Positions 37,214 to 50,080 of a DNA stretch of 64,000 bases are shown here, one piece after another (the stretch's first letter is position 1; each line of letters starts with the position of its first letter). A program made the position numbers and the translations under genes. Source of the DNA: Magicicada septendecula (Eukaryota > Arthropoda > Insecta > Hemiptera > Cicadidae); contig CM068373.1 of the NCBI GenBank assembly GCA_034769895.1, forward strand, positions 199,682,134 through 199,746,133, in the 5' to 3' direction. A model generated the notes under the pieces. The model worked only from the letters and a program-made list of their open reading frames with translations. It did no database searches and was not told the DNA's origin.

Positions 37214-37736
37214 TATTACGACGGTCTACTGATCGTCGTGTGGTACAGTGGAAAACAAAATACAAGACACCAATTAAGTCACTAATTACCAGCTTTAATT
37301 ATCACGATTAAACAGTTTGTAATTAACAAGACAGTGTCTTACAACCAATCAAATAAAAATTGTTCACAAAATGTCTACTAATATAAAACACAATTATTGT
37401 TTTATTATGTCTACTATTGTCCCAAACGATTATAAAACACATAGCACTTCACTACAATAACCACTTGAACGCACAGAGTAATCGCCCGACAATAACTCAT
37501 GGAACGTCTCTGAGTAATTGTATTTACACCACGCTGGAAATCCAGAAACATCCATACACTACGAATCAGCTCTACAGTAGAACGCAATAGATTGCGGCTT
37601 GACACAGTGCGGGTGCCTGACAACGTCTAGAAATGTCTCGCGGGGGCATGTTGAAATCACGTACGCACATAACATTACAGCCTGATTCCTCTGGAACATT
37701 TGATAAACTCGTAGATTGTTCTGTAATGTCGTAACA
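37214..37736 (-). mobile_element. Solo-LTR-like repeat, copy C
   Basis: Minus-strand copy, 523 bp, of the family at 4447-4986 and 24754-25321. In element sense it begins TGTTACG and ends CGTAATA. The segment acgacggtctactgatcgtc near the 3' end is conserved in copies A and C and forms a 9-bp stem with one mismatch. The TATA box is degenerate here (tgtaaata). No clear target duplication. Confidence 0.6.
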
Positions 37737-38248
37737 TTATGTTGGGCAAATGTAAAAAAAAAACCCATGTTGTTAACGGATTATGCATGTGTGTGTGTGT
37801 GGTTACACAGAATTGATGTAGAAATATTTTTACTAGAAGTATGTGTAAGAAATTTGTAGTTTAACGGGTTGAGTGAGTCTTTGTATTGACATTACAATGC
37901 AAAACAGGCAGCCTAAATATAAGAAATAATTCGTTGCTTATTGATCACTCACACAATTCCTTTACTTGTTGCAGCTTATAACTTGCAACGGTTTATTCAC
38001 TTAACGTTTTCAAAGGATTAAACAAAGCATGTATTTGACTTAAGGTTGTATTTTTGTATAGTTGGTAATTACGTGACAAAAATGTTTTAATCTCTCAACA
38101 ACAGATTGACAAGGTAGCTGTTTCGGATAAATTTGGAGTGACGTGTATTTATATACATGTTGGATTACAAACCACATTCCGTTGATGGTGATTAACAATT
38201 TGATTTTACAATGCCTCAAACAGACAGGAAAAGACAGTGAGAGAGAGA

Positions 38249-38290
<42 letters not shown>

Positions 38291-41200
38291 GAGACGGTTA
38301 TGTTAAATAGAATTAATGGCCGTTCTTCACACGTGATGGGGGTAAACCAATGCAACCTGCCTCACTACGGCAATCTGCGCACTTACTTGTCATTTAAATA
38401 ATTGCGCAACTGTTGGTGTTACGACTAATAATTTTACAATTAAACTTTAGTTATTTCATTGATTCCCTTTTTGTTGCGCTCTTGTCAATTAATACCTTTC
38501 TACTCTGATTGACTACTAGTATCTTTCAATGGGTCAAATTGTTTTACTTGGTCGTAATCTTGACCAATCGTGTGGCATACTGCATATTCACAGGACAACG
38601 TTTTTGCCGGACCCTGTAGCAGATGTTATGCAGCATTACCGCCTACTTGATATTGGTGATGTGATACCGCCACCCATTTTTCTCTGTCCTTCCTATTGTG
38701 CTATTTTAACCTATACTAAAATTTCATTCCTGTCAAAATTTAATTTTCGGTTTTATTTTGGCTCCCCTCTGTTGACAACGACATCTTCTGTCGGATGATA
38801 TTCAGGCACACGTTTTGGCTACATAGACGGTGTAAATAAACGAAGTTATTTTCAAATGAGTTTAAGAATTGTTTAATAAAATTTATATTTTTTATTTTTA
38901 TTTAGCCTATTTATTTTTTTGTTTATAATTAATTAATTTAATTTTTTTAATTATTTAATTATTTTTATTATTTTTTCTTATTATTGTTCAATTAATTAAA
39001 CTATGAATTAGTAATTGTGTATGACTTGGTGACGAAATATTTGTTTCACCGTGTTAAATAGATTCTCGTAGCCAAATCGATTGAATGTCGCGGTCAATTC
39101 AGTGCCTTTATTTCTTCTTCTGCTCGTCCTTTTCCCTCAGAAGTCCTCGGTTATAAATGAAAAATTAATGTATTTTACTTTTAGTTCTTAACTAATCAAT
39201 AAAACGACAATTTAAAACAAATAATTACGTTAATTATGATCAATGCGATTATTCGACTTGCGTCGACTAGTGCTCTCGGAGTCGAGACTGGATCTCAGGT
39301 CGATTATTACATATTCCAAAATTATTCAAATTAAATTATTATCTAACATGGATTCTTTGAACCGTCGAAATAGTCAGGAAAGGCAAGTGAGAGAATTTAA
39401 TACTTACAATTAGAAAATAAACAAGACTTAAATACCAATATAATAATTAAACATAATAATTAAACAAAATAACAAATTACATTCTAAGCCTAATTACAGA
39501 CTTTTGCTGTCCTTTTAAAACTGGTTTGTGGCGTTTCCCCTTAATTACACAATATTTTATTTATAACTAACTTTAAATTAGGTCAGACTACTGGTATTGT
39601 ATTCTCTTACTTTTTCATATGGGATTCTAATATTTTGTATAATAATCATTTCTTAGTTCATTGATTTATTTTGATTGACTCTTATAGAGTGTTCTGTCTT
39701 TGAAATAGGTTTGGTCCCTTTGATATTTTTATTTTAATTAATTTGTTCTTGGCTGTATTTCCTTACTGCTCATCTTACTGGGTATACTGATGATGTTACT
39801 GGGCTAATAATCATCCTATATGGTTTAATACTTTTGTTCTGAATTGAATGTGCTTAATTTCTTTGGATCGAGAGTTTGATAGTACTGTTAAGGCATTTTA
39901 TTTATTATAATGATTATTTCTTTTATGTTACATTTATATAGGTTAATTCTACTCATTCCAGATTGCTTCTTCCATATTAGGTTATTAAATTGTAAAATAA
40001 TGCAAAATTTCCGTTATGCTACAACGGTAAGACTAAAAAAATAGATTAATCTCAATAATCAGATGCCAACGTATGTCTTAAAAATTTGAAGTGCCTAATT
40101 TTTATAGAAATCTGTAGTAATAACTTCCCTAGAGCTAAAAGATGTGGCAAGGAGCAACCATGCTTTACAAGGTGATTGGCAGTGAGAAAATAGGGAGGAT
40201 AATATATATGCCACTGAAGTGAAAATAAATAGTAATATTGATACTTTGTGTAACGGTAAGTACAAGAATAACCGGAAAACAGTCTACTAAGAACAACATT
40301 GGGTACAAATATTTTTTCAGATGGTGTGAAAGTAAGCAGAGCACTAACGGTTACAATGAATATTGTAACGTACGTTGATGGAAAGAAGGTATCAGTAGTG
40401 ATTGCTGGCAATGAAATCATTAATAGTAGAATGCTGAAATTGTTAATTGTACTGTAGGTGGAACTACACGTTGTACTGTATTGTATTGTAACCACAATAG
40501 TCAAGTTGATAATCAGGAAGAACTCAACCGTAAGGAATTCTATAAATCGAATAAGCTGCTTCTGGAATGATATTGTTTCCTACTTTGTTAAACGTGTAAA
40601 CAAAATTTTAAAACAAAAACCGGTCTCGGTCGGTTGCGACGAAACCACATTTTACCTGTTCTTACTCGGTCAATTGCGCCCCGCACTTTCACTTGGTTGT
40701 AACTAACCGAAGCTGTTGCATCTAGTACAAACGTTCCTACTACAAACTTCAATAAATTTTCAATTTTGTAACTTTTGTTTATTTTTGTTTCGTTACGATA
40801 GGTTAGGTTAGGGTAGGCCTGTTAGGTTAGGAGTATTAAAGTTCTTTAAATAACTTTATAAGAGGAATTCTGTTAATTATTGAAATACTGTCAGGAATGA
40901 ATAGGATTGTAGGTTTATTGTAATTTCTGCATTATAATAATATTAATATTAATGACGACCGGCAACACACTACGACAACGTAAAGTTTGCACTACGATAG
41001 TACAGAGAAATTTTATTTGTCGCAACAGTGTATATATATCCTTTACACGCCTTTGATAGACACAGTCTGTGTCTATAGCTAATAGCACGATGTGTCTGCT
41101 CGCAATTGGCCGGGTTTTGTACGATACTGTCGCAACTGACCTCTGGTCCCACAGAACATAGCCATAAAATTAATAAATTATACCTTACACTAAATGTGTT

Positions 41201-42230
41201 TGTGTAATGTGTCCATAAGTTTACTATAAATGTTGATTTTGTAGATCTGATAGATTTGTCACTGTATTCATAACGACAAAATACAGGCAAATCTATAATT
41301 GCCGTGGAAACAGTAAAAAAACGGTTTTAACATATTTTTTAAAAATTAAAAATATTAAAATTCCATATAAACGGAAAAACACGTTGACTTACATGAGATT
41401 CATGCATAAGTACAACACGTAACTCTACAACAGACCAGCCAATTTCTGCTAGACACCTGATTCCTGTCTAATATGATATTGATATAACGAGATACTCATA
41501 CTTGCTTATAATATTCGTTGAAACTATGAGACAGTGCCCTGAAATGGCCTTAATGTACAAGTCGCCATTAGAAATGATCGACTTCTATCTGAAGAATAAA
41601 CGCTAAAATTACACTTTTAAACGCAAAAGTTTCAATGTAAATTTTTATTCGGAACCACTGTATAGTGGCGGTTTGGTGTGTAGGAAAGTAAACAGAGTAA
41701 AAAAAAGTTGTTACTGTAGGAAACGTACATATAGCATCAATATACGCAGATACTTGCTTGGTAGTAAATGTCACTCCGTCAACTGTATTAAACTGACAGT
41801 GTAGTAGTTGTGTAATTGAGTTTGTCGCCGGTCGTGGCGTAATGCTTGTTGCCTACCTCTACACTGACTAAACTTACTTTGTGTACAGCGTGTGCTTGAG
41901 TGTATGCGTCTGCTTTACTGTTTCTCTGTAGAATCATTTTACTTTTTAAACCTAACTTAATCTGTGTAGAACTCTTCTTTCATTTTATGTCAGTCGGAAA
42001 AAAATCGTCATTGTGAGGCAGTTTTTAAAGCAACCTCAGTATAGTGAAAAGACAAAGAAACAAAAAATGAGAAGTTTCAAAAATCTAAACATAATAATGT
42101 ACAATCTACAATTAGCTGTAATCCGTTTATTCCTACTATTAGGTAGTGTGCGCGTGTGCGTGTGTTTGTATAAAGTGTGCTTTATGGGTCTGAGCTATTT
42201 TACTAAAAACTTTTTATTTTAAACTAATCC
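37737..42230. other. AT-rich spacer with (GA)n and TTAGG motifs
   Basis: The stretch contains an imperfect (GA)n tract at 38238-38294 and a short telomere-like run at about 40799-40832 (listed separately). Around 38820-39000 it is almost pure A/T. A 150-codon minus-strand frame at 40052-40504 has no domain-like features and is not called. Confidence 0.5.
40799..40832 (+). repeat. Short interstitial TTAGG cluster
   Basis: The sequence taggttaggttagggtaggc is followed by ctgttaggttagga, four TTAGG units plus variants. TTAGG is the canonical telomere repeat of most insects. Such short runs are also common inside dispersed repeats, so no telomeric role is implied. Confidence 0.6.
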
Positions 42231-42231
42231 A

Positions 42232-42415
42232 TATATACATATAATATATATATAATATTTAAAATGTATATTTACTTTACCTCAAGATGTTATTTTTCCC
42301 TAACATGTTTCGGGACCTTTAGTGTTCCCATCATCAGCTTTCCTTAATCATGTTAGGGAAAAATAACATCTTGAGGTAAAGTAAGTATAAATTTTAAATA
42401 TATTATATACATCAA
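42232..42415 (-). repeat. Fold-back with a hammerhead-like core, Penelope-like remnant
   Basis: A perfect 33-bp inverted repeat (42275-42307 / 42349-42381) extends imperfectly to about 70-bp arms. In the 41-bp loop the minus strand reads CTGATGA (plus 42331-42337), a GGGAAC / GTCCC helix, then GAAA (plus 42308-42311) and CATGTTA. CUGAUGA, stem II and GAAA are the core of hammerhead ribozymes, which are known in Penelope-like retroelements. The stem I strand (ctttacctc / gaggtaaag) is present, but a large extra loop separates it from the core, so self-cleavage of this copy is uncertain. Confidence 0.5.
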
Positions 42416-42442
42416 GAAATAGACTGTAGCAAAAAGTGTTTG

Positions 42443-42443
<1 letters not shown>

Positions 42444-42536
<93 letters not shown>
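42444..42536. repeat. (AC)n microsatellite, about 46 units
   Basis: Uninterrupted AC dinucleotides, 93 bp, close to the fold-back repeat. Confidence 0.95.
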
Positions 42537-42537
<1 letters not shown>

Positions 42538-43305
42538 GGAATACATAAACCATAGTCTGTAACAGAATTATTGATACAGTACTATAAACAGCATAAAAGA
42601 AAAATAAACGATAAATGTTAAAAGTAGCGCTTATTGCTAATCTACATACTCATAGGAACATCGGCAGAACAGACTTTAGGTGTTAAAGAACATAGACACA
42701 ATAATAAAGTAGTTATATGGTGTACAAATATATGATAAACTACATAGGCTATATCATATAACCACATTTCTTAGTCACATTGTTTCTGAAGTAACTTGTG
42801 TATTACTAGTATAAGTTATTTAAGGTAATAAGACTTTAAAAATCTCAGAACAGGTGTATTTAATTAAATAACATTAGAGTTTATAATTTATCACTAAACA
42901 TTTTCACAAAATTGTTACATTATACGTTGAATGTTTTTCTTCTATACAGGAGGCTTTTAAACGTTTATTTCCAAATGCTAAGATGGTCTACAAGTTATCA
43001 CTTCGTTTCCAATATCTTAGTGAAAGTATAATTTGTTACTAATTAGTTGCCATCATCCCGTGATTACCTTTATAAATACACGATTCTCAGGCTCAGATTT
43101 GAGAGGTAACAATTTCGGAATTTGACAGATATTATACATACTTTTAGTATATGATAGATTAAACGTTATGTTATATATCAAAGTTGTTATTCCGGTTCGT
43201 TTCAAGTGGTTTCATTATTATATATAATGAAAAGAATTCTATTAAAAACACTAACAAATTATTTTTAGACAAGTTAGAAATCTTAACACATGTTATTTCT
43301 TTGTA
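42537..43305. other. AT-rich spacer without a recognisable gene
   Basis: Nothing recognised. Confidence 0.5.
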
Positions 43306-43310
43306 TTCTT

Positions 43311-43480
43311 AGCGGGTAGTTCTGTGGTAAGAAGGTCACATCCCATGCATTCATTCCTTAAGTGTGTTTTGTGTTCAAGTCAGGATAGAGTACACCACTT
43401 TCTACCTACTGCCAGGTCAATAGTATTGTCTGTCTACGTAAAACCACCCTTAGTCGGTAACAAAGCGACAGCCACGTATG
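43311..43480 (+). repeat. Possible tRNA-derived SINE
   Basis: The stretch gcgggtagttctgtggtaag resembles a tRNA 5' part with an A-box-like tagttctgtgg. About 55 bp later gtgttcaagtcagg resembles a B box (GGTTCGANTCC-like). The spacing suits an RNA polymerase III internal promoter. There is no second copy in the window to support it. Confidence 0.35.
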
Positions 43481-46289
43481 AACACACACAATGACCCCCC
43501 ACTCCCCTGAATTTGAAACTAGTTATTCCTCGTAGGTAAAGACGCACTTCATTCTCTTTGGCGCTGGCGAGATGTGAGCCGTAACACCGTTAGAAAGTTC
43601 AAGAGGCTATGAGTTCACTGCCTGCTGGTAAACTATATTGTGTTTTCCGTTTGTGTGTTCTGCCTGATAATGTATAACACGTATATAAAAATAAATACGA
43701 ACGTGCTCAAGAATTATAATTTTTTGAATGTATTCGAAGAAAGATACTCGAGTTTGTGACCTCGTGGCGACAAAATTTCTTACTGCTGAGAGTATCTCTG
43801 TGGTCCCTTAAAATTATTGTCCAAATTACAGTCGTACATCGATGCGACAGCAAGTCTAACAAATCAATTTCCGAACTGATTTGTGCAATCGTCATCAGAG
43901 CTGTCAACGCGTAGGTCTTGACACAATAACATCTTCGAAATCCTTTTATTTCAATCTTTGCTGCATCTTTCGAAATTTAATAAATTCAACGGGGACAGAT
44001 ACTGCCGTGTACTCCAACACAGTAATTTCCCCTGTTAAAAATTTTATCTCAGACTACCGTGTGACTGGGTGTGTTGTCTTGTTGTAAAATGGATAACACT
44101 GTCGGCGAAATGTTTTTGCGTTTCTTATTTTCTGGTACTCTTTCAGGATTCTTAAGTAGCCTGCTTACAGTAAATATTTATGTCACCTAATAAAATAATA
44201 TTTCCGTGCACTAGTAATATAACATACTTGCTGAAGATAGTTAGCTAACATTAACGTTTCAGATTAACGTTTAGCGTACAGAAAAATTACTGAACTTGTA
44301 CAAAACTGAAAGCATTGTAAAGTAATTTTATAATACACATAATCTGTTTATTAAATACTTAGTTTGATGACTTACATATCACGGAAGAAACGTTACGAGG
44401 CAAGTAAGCCTATTGTAGGTAACAGACAAGCAACAGCGTGGGATCCAACATACCGACTGCGTCAGATTCATGACTAATCATAGTCTACTCACAACAGGTG
44501 TGTAAAACCTCTCTACATACCTGCTCCAACCCCTCTGTTCTGACTGATTCATGTCAGTGCAGCGTAGTATTTCCGTCTTTCCTAAAGGACTCGACAGAGG
44601 TCCTGTCAAGGTAGATGAAGATTTCAGAAAAACGCGCAAGCAAATAAAATGAGAAACATTTTTCTGCCCACTTGCCGAGAAACAATAGGTTTTTTAAATG
44701 TTTCGAAAACTAGATATACTCTACAAAATAAACACTCCTTCTGAATGATTTAAGGGTAGAAATGTTCAACAATACTTGCGTCTGTGTTGCCTGTCTGCTG
44801 ACTTAATTCCTTTCAGTGTAAATGAAGGCATGAAATAATATCAACATAAAGTTAGAAAAAACAAAAAAGAAACGCTTAAATTTCTTTTGCGCTCCCTTCA
44901 AAAAGTGAAATAATTTTGTAGTTCCTGATATTAAAAAAGAACAAACGAAGACTATACGTACAAATGAAGCTCTTAAACGTAGTTTAGTAAACCGGAAATT
45001 TACTACATACACTTAAAGTTGGTTACGGATATGTCTCAGTAATAATAATTTATTACACTTTTGTGTAGGTATTGTCAATTATACAAAAATGTTACTACTA
45101 AACCATGTTAATCATTACATTAGTGTGGTATTGTAAAATATATTTTCTACAAAAATCAACTTGAGAACATATTTAAGTTTTTTATCTTATATTTATGTCT
45201 CCAAAAATAATATATTGGTTATAAGTTATTAGAGAAAAACCAATTCTTTCATTTGATAGGTCTATGATTTTAAAAGTGAGAATTTTTTGTTCAAATTAGT
45301 TTATACGTAAATACACTGACTACAGATAAGTAGTCGACGAATCATTGCACAACACTACAATTTGCACAGAAGTCTTTGTCTTTAGTTTTCTGATTGACTG
45401 AATGAGTGGACTATTCTCGGTAACATATTCATGGAAGCGGGTTCAGGTTGTTTACTTAGAAAATTCCAACATCACTTTTTGTTATGTGCTACAATATTAT
45501 ATATTAGTACTTACTTTTATTTCCTTTCCTATGAATGCTGTTAGTTAGAATAACAGTTGTTTAGCTTTTGTACATTTGTTTCTTTCGTTACTAATATGTT
45601 CTTCTTTTTGCTTATCACTATTATAATTATTGTTATTGTTATTTTTTCCCACTATTGTCGATAAAAATGTCAATTGTATATCTACATTTTTCCACATTGC
45701 AAGAATTAATTTTATTATTTCGATTGTGTACAGTTAGGTTATTAAGGCTGTTACTAGATTTACGTCATCAAAATTACGCGCGCACACACGCGCGCGCGCG
45801 CGCGCACAGGAGGCTTTCCTTTAACTGTTCTAATATCAGTTCCGAAAGACCAGCTTCCGGTATTTTCTTCTACGGTATACTCTCATTATCTACGGGAGTT
45901 TTTCTTCTATCTCTGTCTTCCGATTTTTCGCGGTTCATACCCATCTACTTCTATTTGTTCTCTGATAAGGGACGTACCTTGTTTTGTTCGTGCAATTTAT
46001 TATTTCTTTTTCGTCTTCCTGTTCTCCTTATGATTTCTTAGTTTCTTGACCTTTTTTGCCACCTGTTATTGAAAGTTTGCACAACCCCTTTTTACAAAGC
46101 CCCTGAGAGCTATAATATTATTCCTATCCGTTTTGCATATTACTTACTACGTTTTAGTTCATTTTTTACGATGTTACATAAACAGTATAGTTTTAAATAT
46201 TTTTTGGGCAGGGATGTGCAGGAATCCTTGAAGAAATTGCTGGAAATTCGATGAGGAACACATCAAAGATTTAATTTCCTGGCATGGAA
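43481..46289. other. AT-rich spacer with a (CG/CA) tract at 45777-45808
   Basis: No supported gene. The alternating purine-pyrimidine CG/CA tract could adopt Z-DNA. The 128-codon frame at 45655-46041 runs through this tract and is otherwise composed of hydrophobic low-complexity residues, so it is not called. Confidence 0.5.
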
Positions 46290-46425
46290 ATGACGATGTT
46301 GATTATGATGATGCTGATGATTGTGTTAATGATAATTATGACAGTTATAATGATATGATTATTATTATTATTATTATTATAGTGATAATGATAATTATGA
46401 TAGTGATAATGATATGCCGACAGTA
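46290..46425 (+). repeat. Imperfect GAT/ATT/GATAAT simple repeat
   Basis: Runs of gatgatgctgatgat, then an ATT run and tgataatgataatta units. Confidence 0.8.
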
Positions 46426-46634
46426 AATATTTGATTTGTTAAATCAACATTTATAGGGAAAACAGGCGTAGGTTTATTTAGTTCGACGTAGCAAAAATGC
46501 TTCATGTATATGGTGATCAATATTACTCTCCATCAGTCGTGTTAACATGTCTGGATTTAACTACCACTAAGGTCCGGTTTTCTGCTCAGCAATTTATTTA
46601 CAGTTAAGCATGATTAACGGTACAGTTGTATATT

Positions 46635-48326
46635 TTTGAATGCATGCATGCACACACGCATCACCGGTACACAGCAGGATGTTTGAATGCATGCATGCAC
46701 ACACGCATCACCGGTACACAGCAGGATGTTTGATTGCATGCATGCACACACGCATCACCGGTACACAGCAGGATGTTTGAATGCATGCATGCACACACGC
46801 ATCACCGGTACACAGCAAGATGTTTGAATGCATGCATGCACACACGCATCACCGGTACACAGCAAGATGTTTGAATGCATGCATGCACACACGCATCACC
46901 GGTACACAGCAAGATGTTTGAATGCATGCATGCACACACGCATCACCGGTACACAGCAAGATGTTTGAATGCATGCATGCACACACGCATCACCGGTACA
47001 CAGCAAGATGTTTGAATGCATGCATGCACACACGCATCACCGGTACACAGCAAGATGTTTGAATGCATGCATGCACACACGCATCACCGGTACACAGCAA
47101 GATGTTTGAATGCATGCATGCACACACGCATCACCGGTACACAGCAAGATGTTTGAATGCATGCATGCACACACGCATCACCGGTACACAGCAAGATGTT
47201 TGAATGCATGCATGCACACACGCATCAACGGTACACAGCAAGATGTTTGAATGCATGCATGCACACACGCATCACCGGTACACAGCAAGATGTTTGAATG
47301 CATGCATGCACACACGCATCACCGGTACACAGCAAAATGTTTGAATGCATGCATGCACACACGCATCACCGGTACACAGCAAAATGTTTGAATGCATGCA
47401 TGCATACACGCATCACCGGTACACAGCAAAATGTTTGAATGCATGCATGCACACACGCATCACCGGTACACAGCAAAATGTTTGAATGCATGCATGCACA
47501 CACGCATCACCGGTACACAGCAAGATGTTTGAATGCATGCATGCACACACGCATCACCGGTACACAGCAAGATGTTTGAATGCATGCATGCATACACGCA
47601 TCACCGGTACACAGCAAAATGTTTGAATGCATGCATGCACACACGCATCACCGGTACACAGCAAAATGTTTGAATGCATGCATGCACACACGCATCACCG
47701 GTACACAGCAAAATGTTTGAATGCATGCATGCACACACGCATCACCGGTACACAGCAAGATGTTTGAATGCATGCATGCACACACGCATCACCGGTACAC
47801 AGCAAGATGTTTGAATGCATGCATGCACACACGCATCACCGGTACACAGCAAGATGTTTGAATGCATGCATGCACACACGCATCACCGGTACACAGCAAG
47901 ATGTTTGAATGCATGCATGCATACACGCATCACCGGTACACAGCAAAATGTTTGAATGCATGCATGCACACACGCATCACCGGTACACAGCAAGATGTTT
48001 GAATGCATGCATGCACACACGCATCACCGGTACACAGCAAAATGTTTGAATGCATGCATGCATACACGCATCACCGGTACACAGCAAGATGTTTGAATGC
48101 ATGCATGCACACACGCATCACCGGTACACAGCAAGATGTTTGAATGCATGCATGCACACACGCATCACCGGTACACAGCAAAATGTTTGAATGCATGCAT
48201 GCATACACGCATCACCGGTACACAGCAATATGTTTGAATGCATGCATGCATACACGCATCACCGGTACACAGCAATATGTTTGAATGCATGCATGCATAC
48301 ACGCATCACCGGTACACAGGAAGATG
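46635..48326 (+). repeat. 47-bp satellite array, 36 tandem units
   Basis: The unit starts tttgaatgcatgcatgcaca and contains tcaccggtacacagcaagatg. From the first unit at 46635 to the last at 48280 is exactly 35 x 47 bp, so the phase has no indels. Units differ at a few positions only: the tail is caggatg in the first three units, mainly caagatg or caaaatg in the middle, and caatatg near the end. A catacac variant appears at 47403, 47591, 47920, 48061, 48202, 48249 and 48296, that is, 4, 7, 3, 3, 1 and 1 units apart, which suggests duplication of multi-unit blocks. Each unit has the palindromes tgcatgca and accggt. Confidence 0.97.
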
Positions 48327-50080
48327 CTTTTAAATTTACGTTGAATAACCTAGTATATAACGTAACTTGAACGCAAATTTGTGTGATGAATGATCTTGTG
48401 ACCTGTTTTGTACAGAATCGTATAAATCATGTAAATTAAATAATAAGCAGGCTAACGTATACATAGATTTTGTTAGTAATAAGTTTTTCCAAGTTGTATT
48501 CTTTGAGGATTATCAAGTTTAATGGACAATCCATGCACTTATCAGTAAAATATTACTTTGTTTTTATTTTTTAGGTACATTTTTGTTAACTGCACCTAAT
48601 GGGCTACAATTCTTGTTCACTGTAACATGATGGTAGACTAAGTAATAGGAACCGTATGTTGTTAAACACAATTTTAACGTCATCTGCGCAATGAGAAAGG
48701 TATCTGGAAAACGGCAAAACATCCAGAGGAATACCAGCAAACTTGGCGCAATAAATTAAAATTCAGGGCAAATCAGTTTAAGGACAAATCGTTAAAAGAC
48801 AATGCTTGTAAATATCAATACATCCAAAGATGTGGCAGTGTCTTTGCGGATGTAACACAAACGTAAATTGTGAAATTGTCAAAGATGGAGCGATACGTAT
48901 CGGAACTCACATATAGCATTTTAGACTGAAATTACAAAAATACCAAATATTGAAATTCCAAACTAAGGTCAGAATTTTTAACAGTAGTAATGTAAAAATA
49001 ATACTATTGTATTGTCCTCAAACCCGAGGTAAAACACACAGCTGGTTAACAAGATATAAGTGTTTATCAATAAAGTTTTAAGAAATAGTTTTCTAAATTT
49101 TAACTACACAAAATTTTAAAGATTAAAGTATGGAAATGAACACAGCAGGACTATATATTATTTAGAGGAGACCATATACGGAGTGCATTAGATGAGACGG
49201 TAGTAATGCATTATTCCATTATGCTACTCTTTGTGCGACCGACACTTCAACGTACATATATTTACAATTTAATATTTAGTATGCATATCTAATGTTTTTA
49301 TCCTATTTCAAACGTCATATCTATTCGCACGTCACGACCCTATCCCTTTATGACTAGGAACGTTGCCTCAAATGTCAGTTACGATCCTGCTGCAGCTTGT
49401 TCAGGCCTCAATGTTTACTAGTAAACAACGGTGGTGGAAACTTAATCCTAGTTTCTAAAGGTGTCTGTTTCTTAAGTAACGCTTTACTACCCTACACCTA
49501 TAAATTGAACGTATTATTTATTTAACGTATTAATAATCATGGGGATTAAAATTTGATAAAATGTCTTGGAGGTTGTATAGGTCGATGACTGTTGAATAGT
49601 AATAGTGAAAAAAGCCTACTGGTTTCTGACAAATGAGACAGAGGTTCAAGGTATCGAATTTATCTCTGCTAACAACTCTCAAGTTTCTAAAGACTACACG
49701 TTGCTGTAGTTGCGCAGTGACTTCGTACATAGCGTGCAATAAGTGTACGTTATGTGAGCAGACAACAAAGGGTGTAAGGAGAATTTGTGGCACCTATAAT
49801 TAACTGGAGCAGAGCAGCTGAAGCAGCGAAACCTGACTGAAAATCCTGGTTCTCTTTGCCAACTCCCATATACTCACAAACGTTTTTTACATGCTAAACG
49901 TCCTGTTAGAAGAACAGCCCGGAATGCTCTCAAAGTTGCTGACAAGGTAAACGAAAAACGAAAAAAAAGTGATCAGTAAACTAACAAATTATAAGTTAGA
50001 TATTAGTGTCTGACACAAACAAAATATATAAAAAGAGTAATTATAAAATATAAAAATGCAAACATCTTTACACTGGCGTA
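48327..50080. other. AT-rich spacer without a recognisable gene
   Basis: No domain-like frame. An 87-codon minus-strand frame near 49530-49793 has no recognisable features. Confidence 0.5.

Noticed and set aside
38529-38798. 89-codon plus-strand frame
   Set aside because: No recognisable domain or neighbours; cannot be supported as a gene.
40052-40504. 150-codon minus-strand frame
   Set aside because: Composition is Ser/Thr/Ile/Tyr-rich as in translated AT-rich DNA; no domain, no recognisable homology, no support from context.
42348-42553. Val-Cys repeat frames
   Set aside because: Direct translation of the (AC)n microsatellite.
45655-46041. 128-codon plus-strand frame
   Set aside because: It runs through a CG/CA microsatellite and is hydrophobic low complexity; it looks fortuitous.
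46635-48326. CRISPR-like regular repeats
   Set aside because: The whole 47-bp unit is repeated with no variable spacers, and the context is eukaryotic; it is a satellite.
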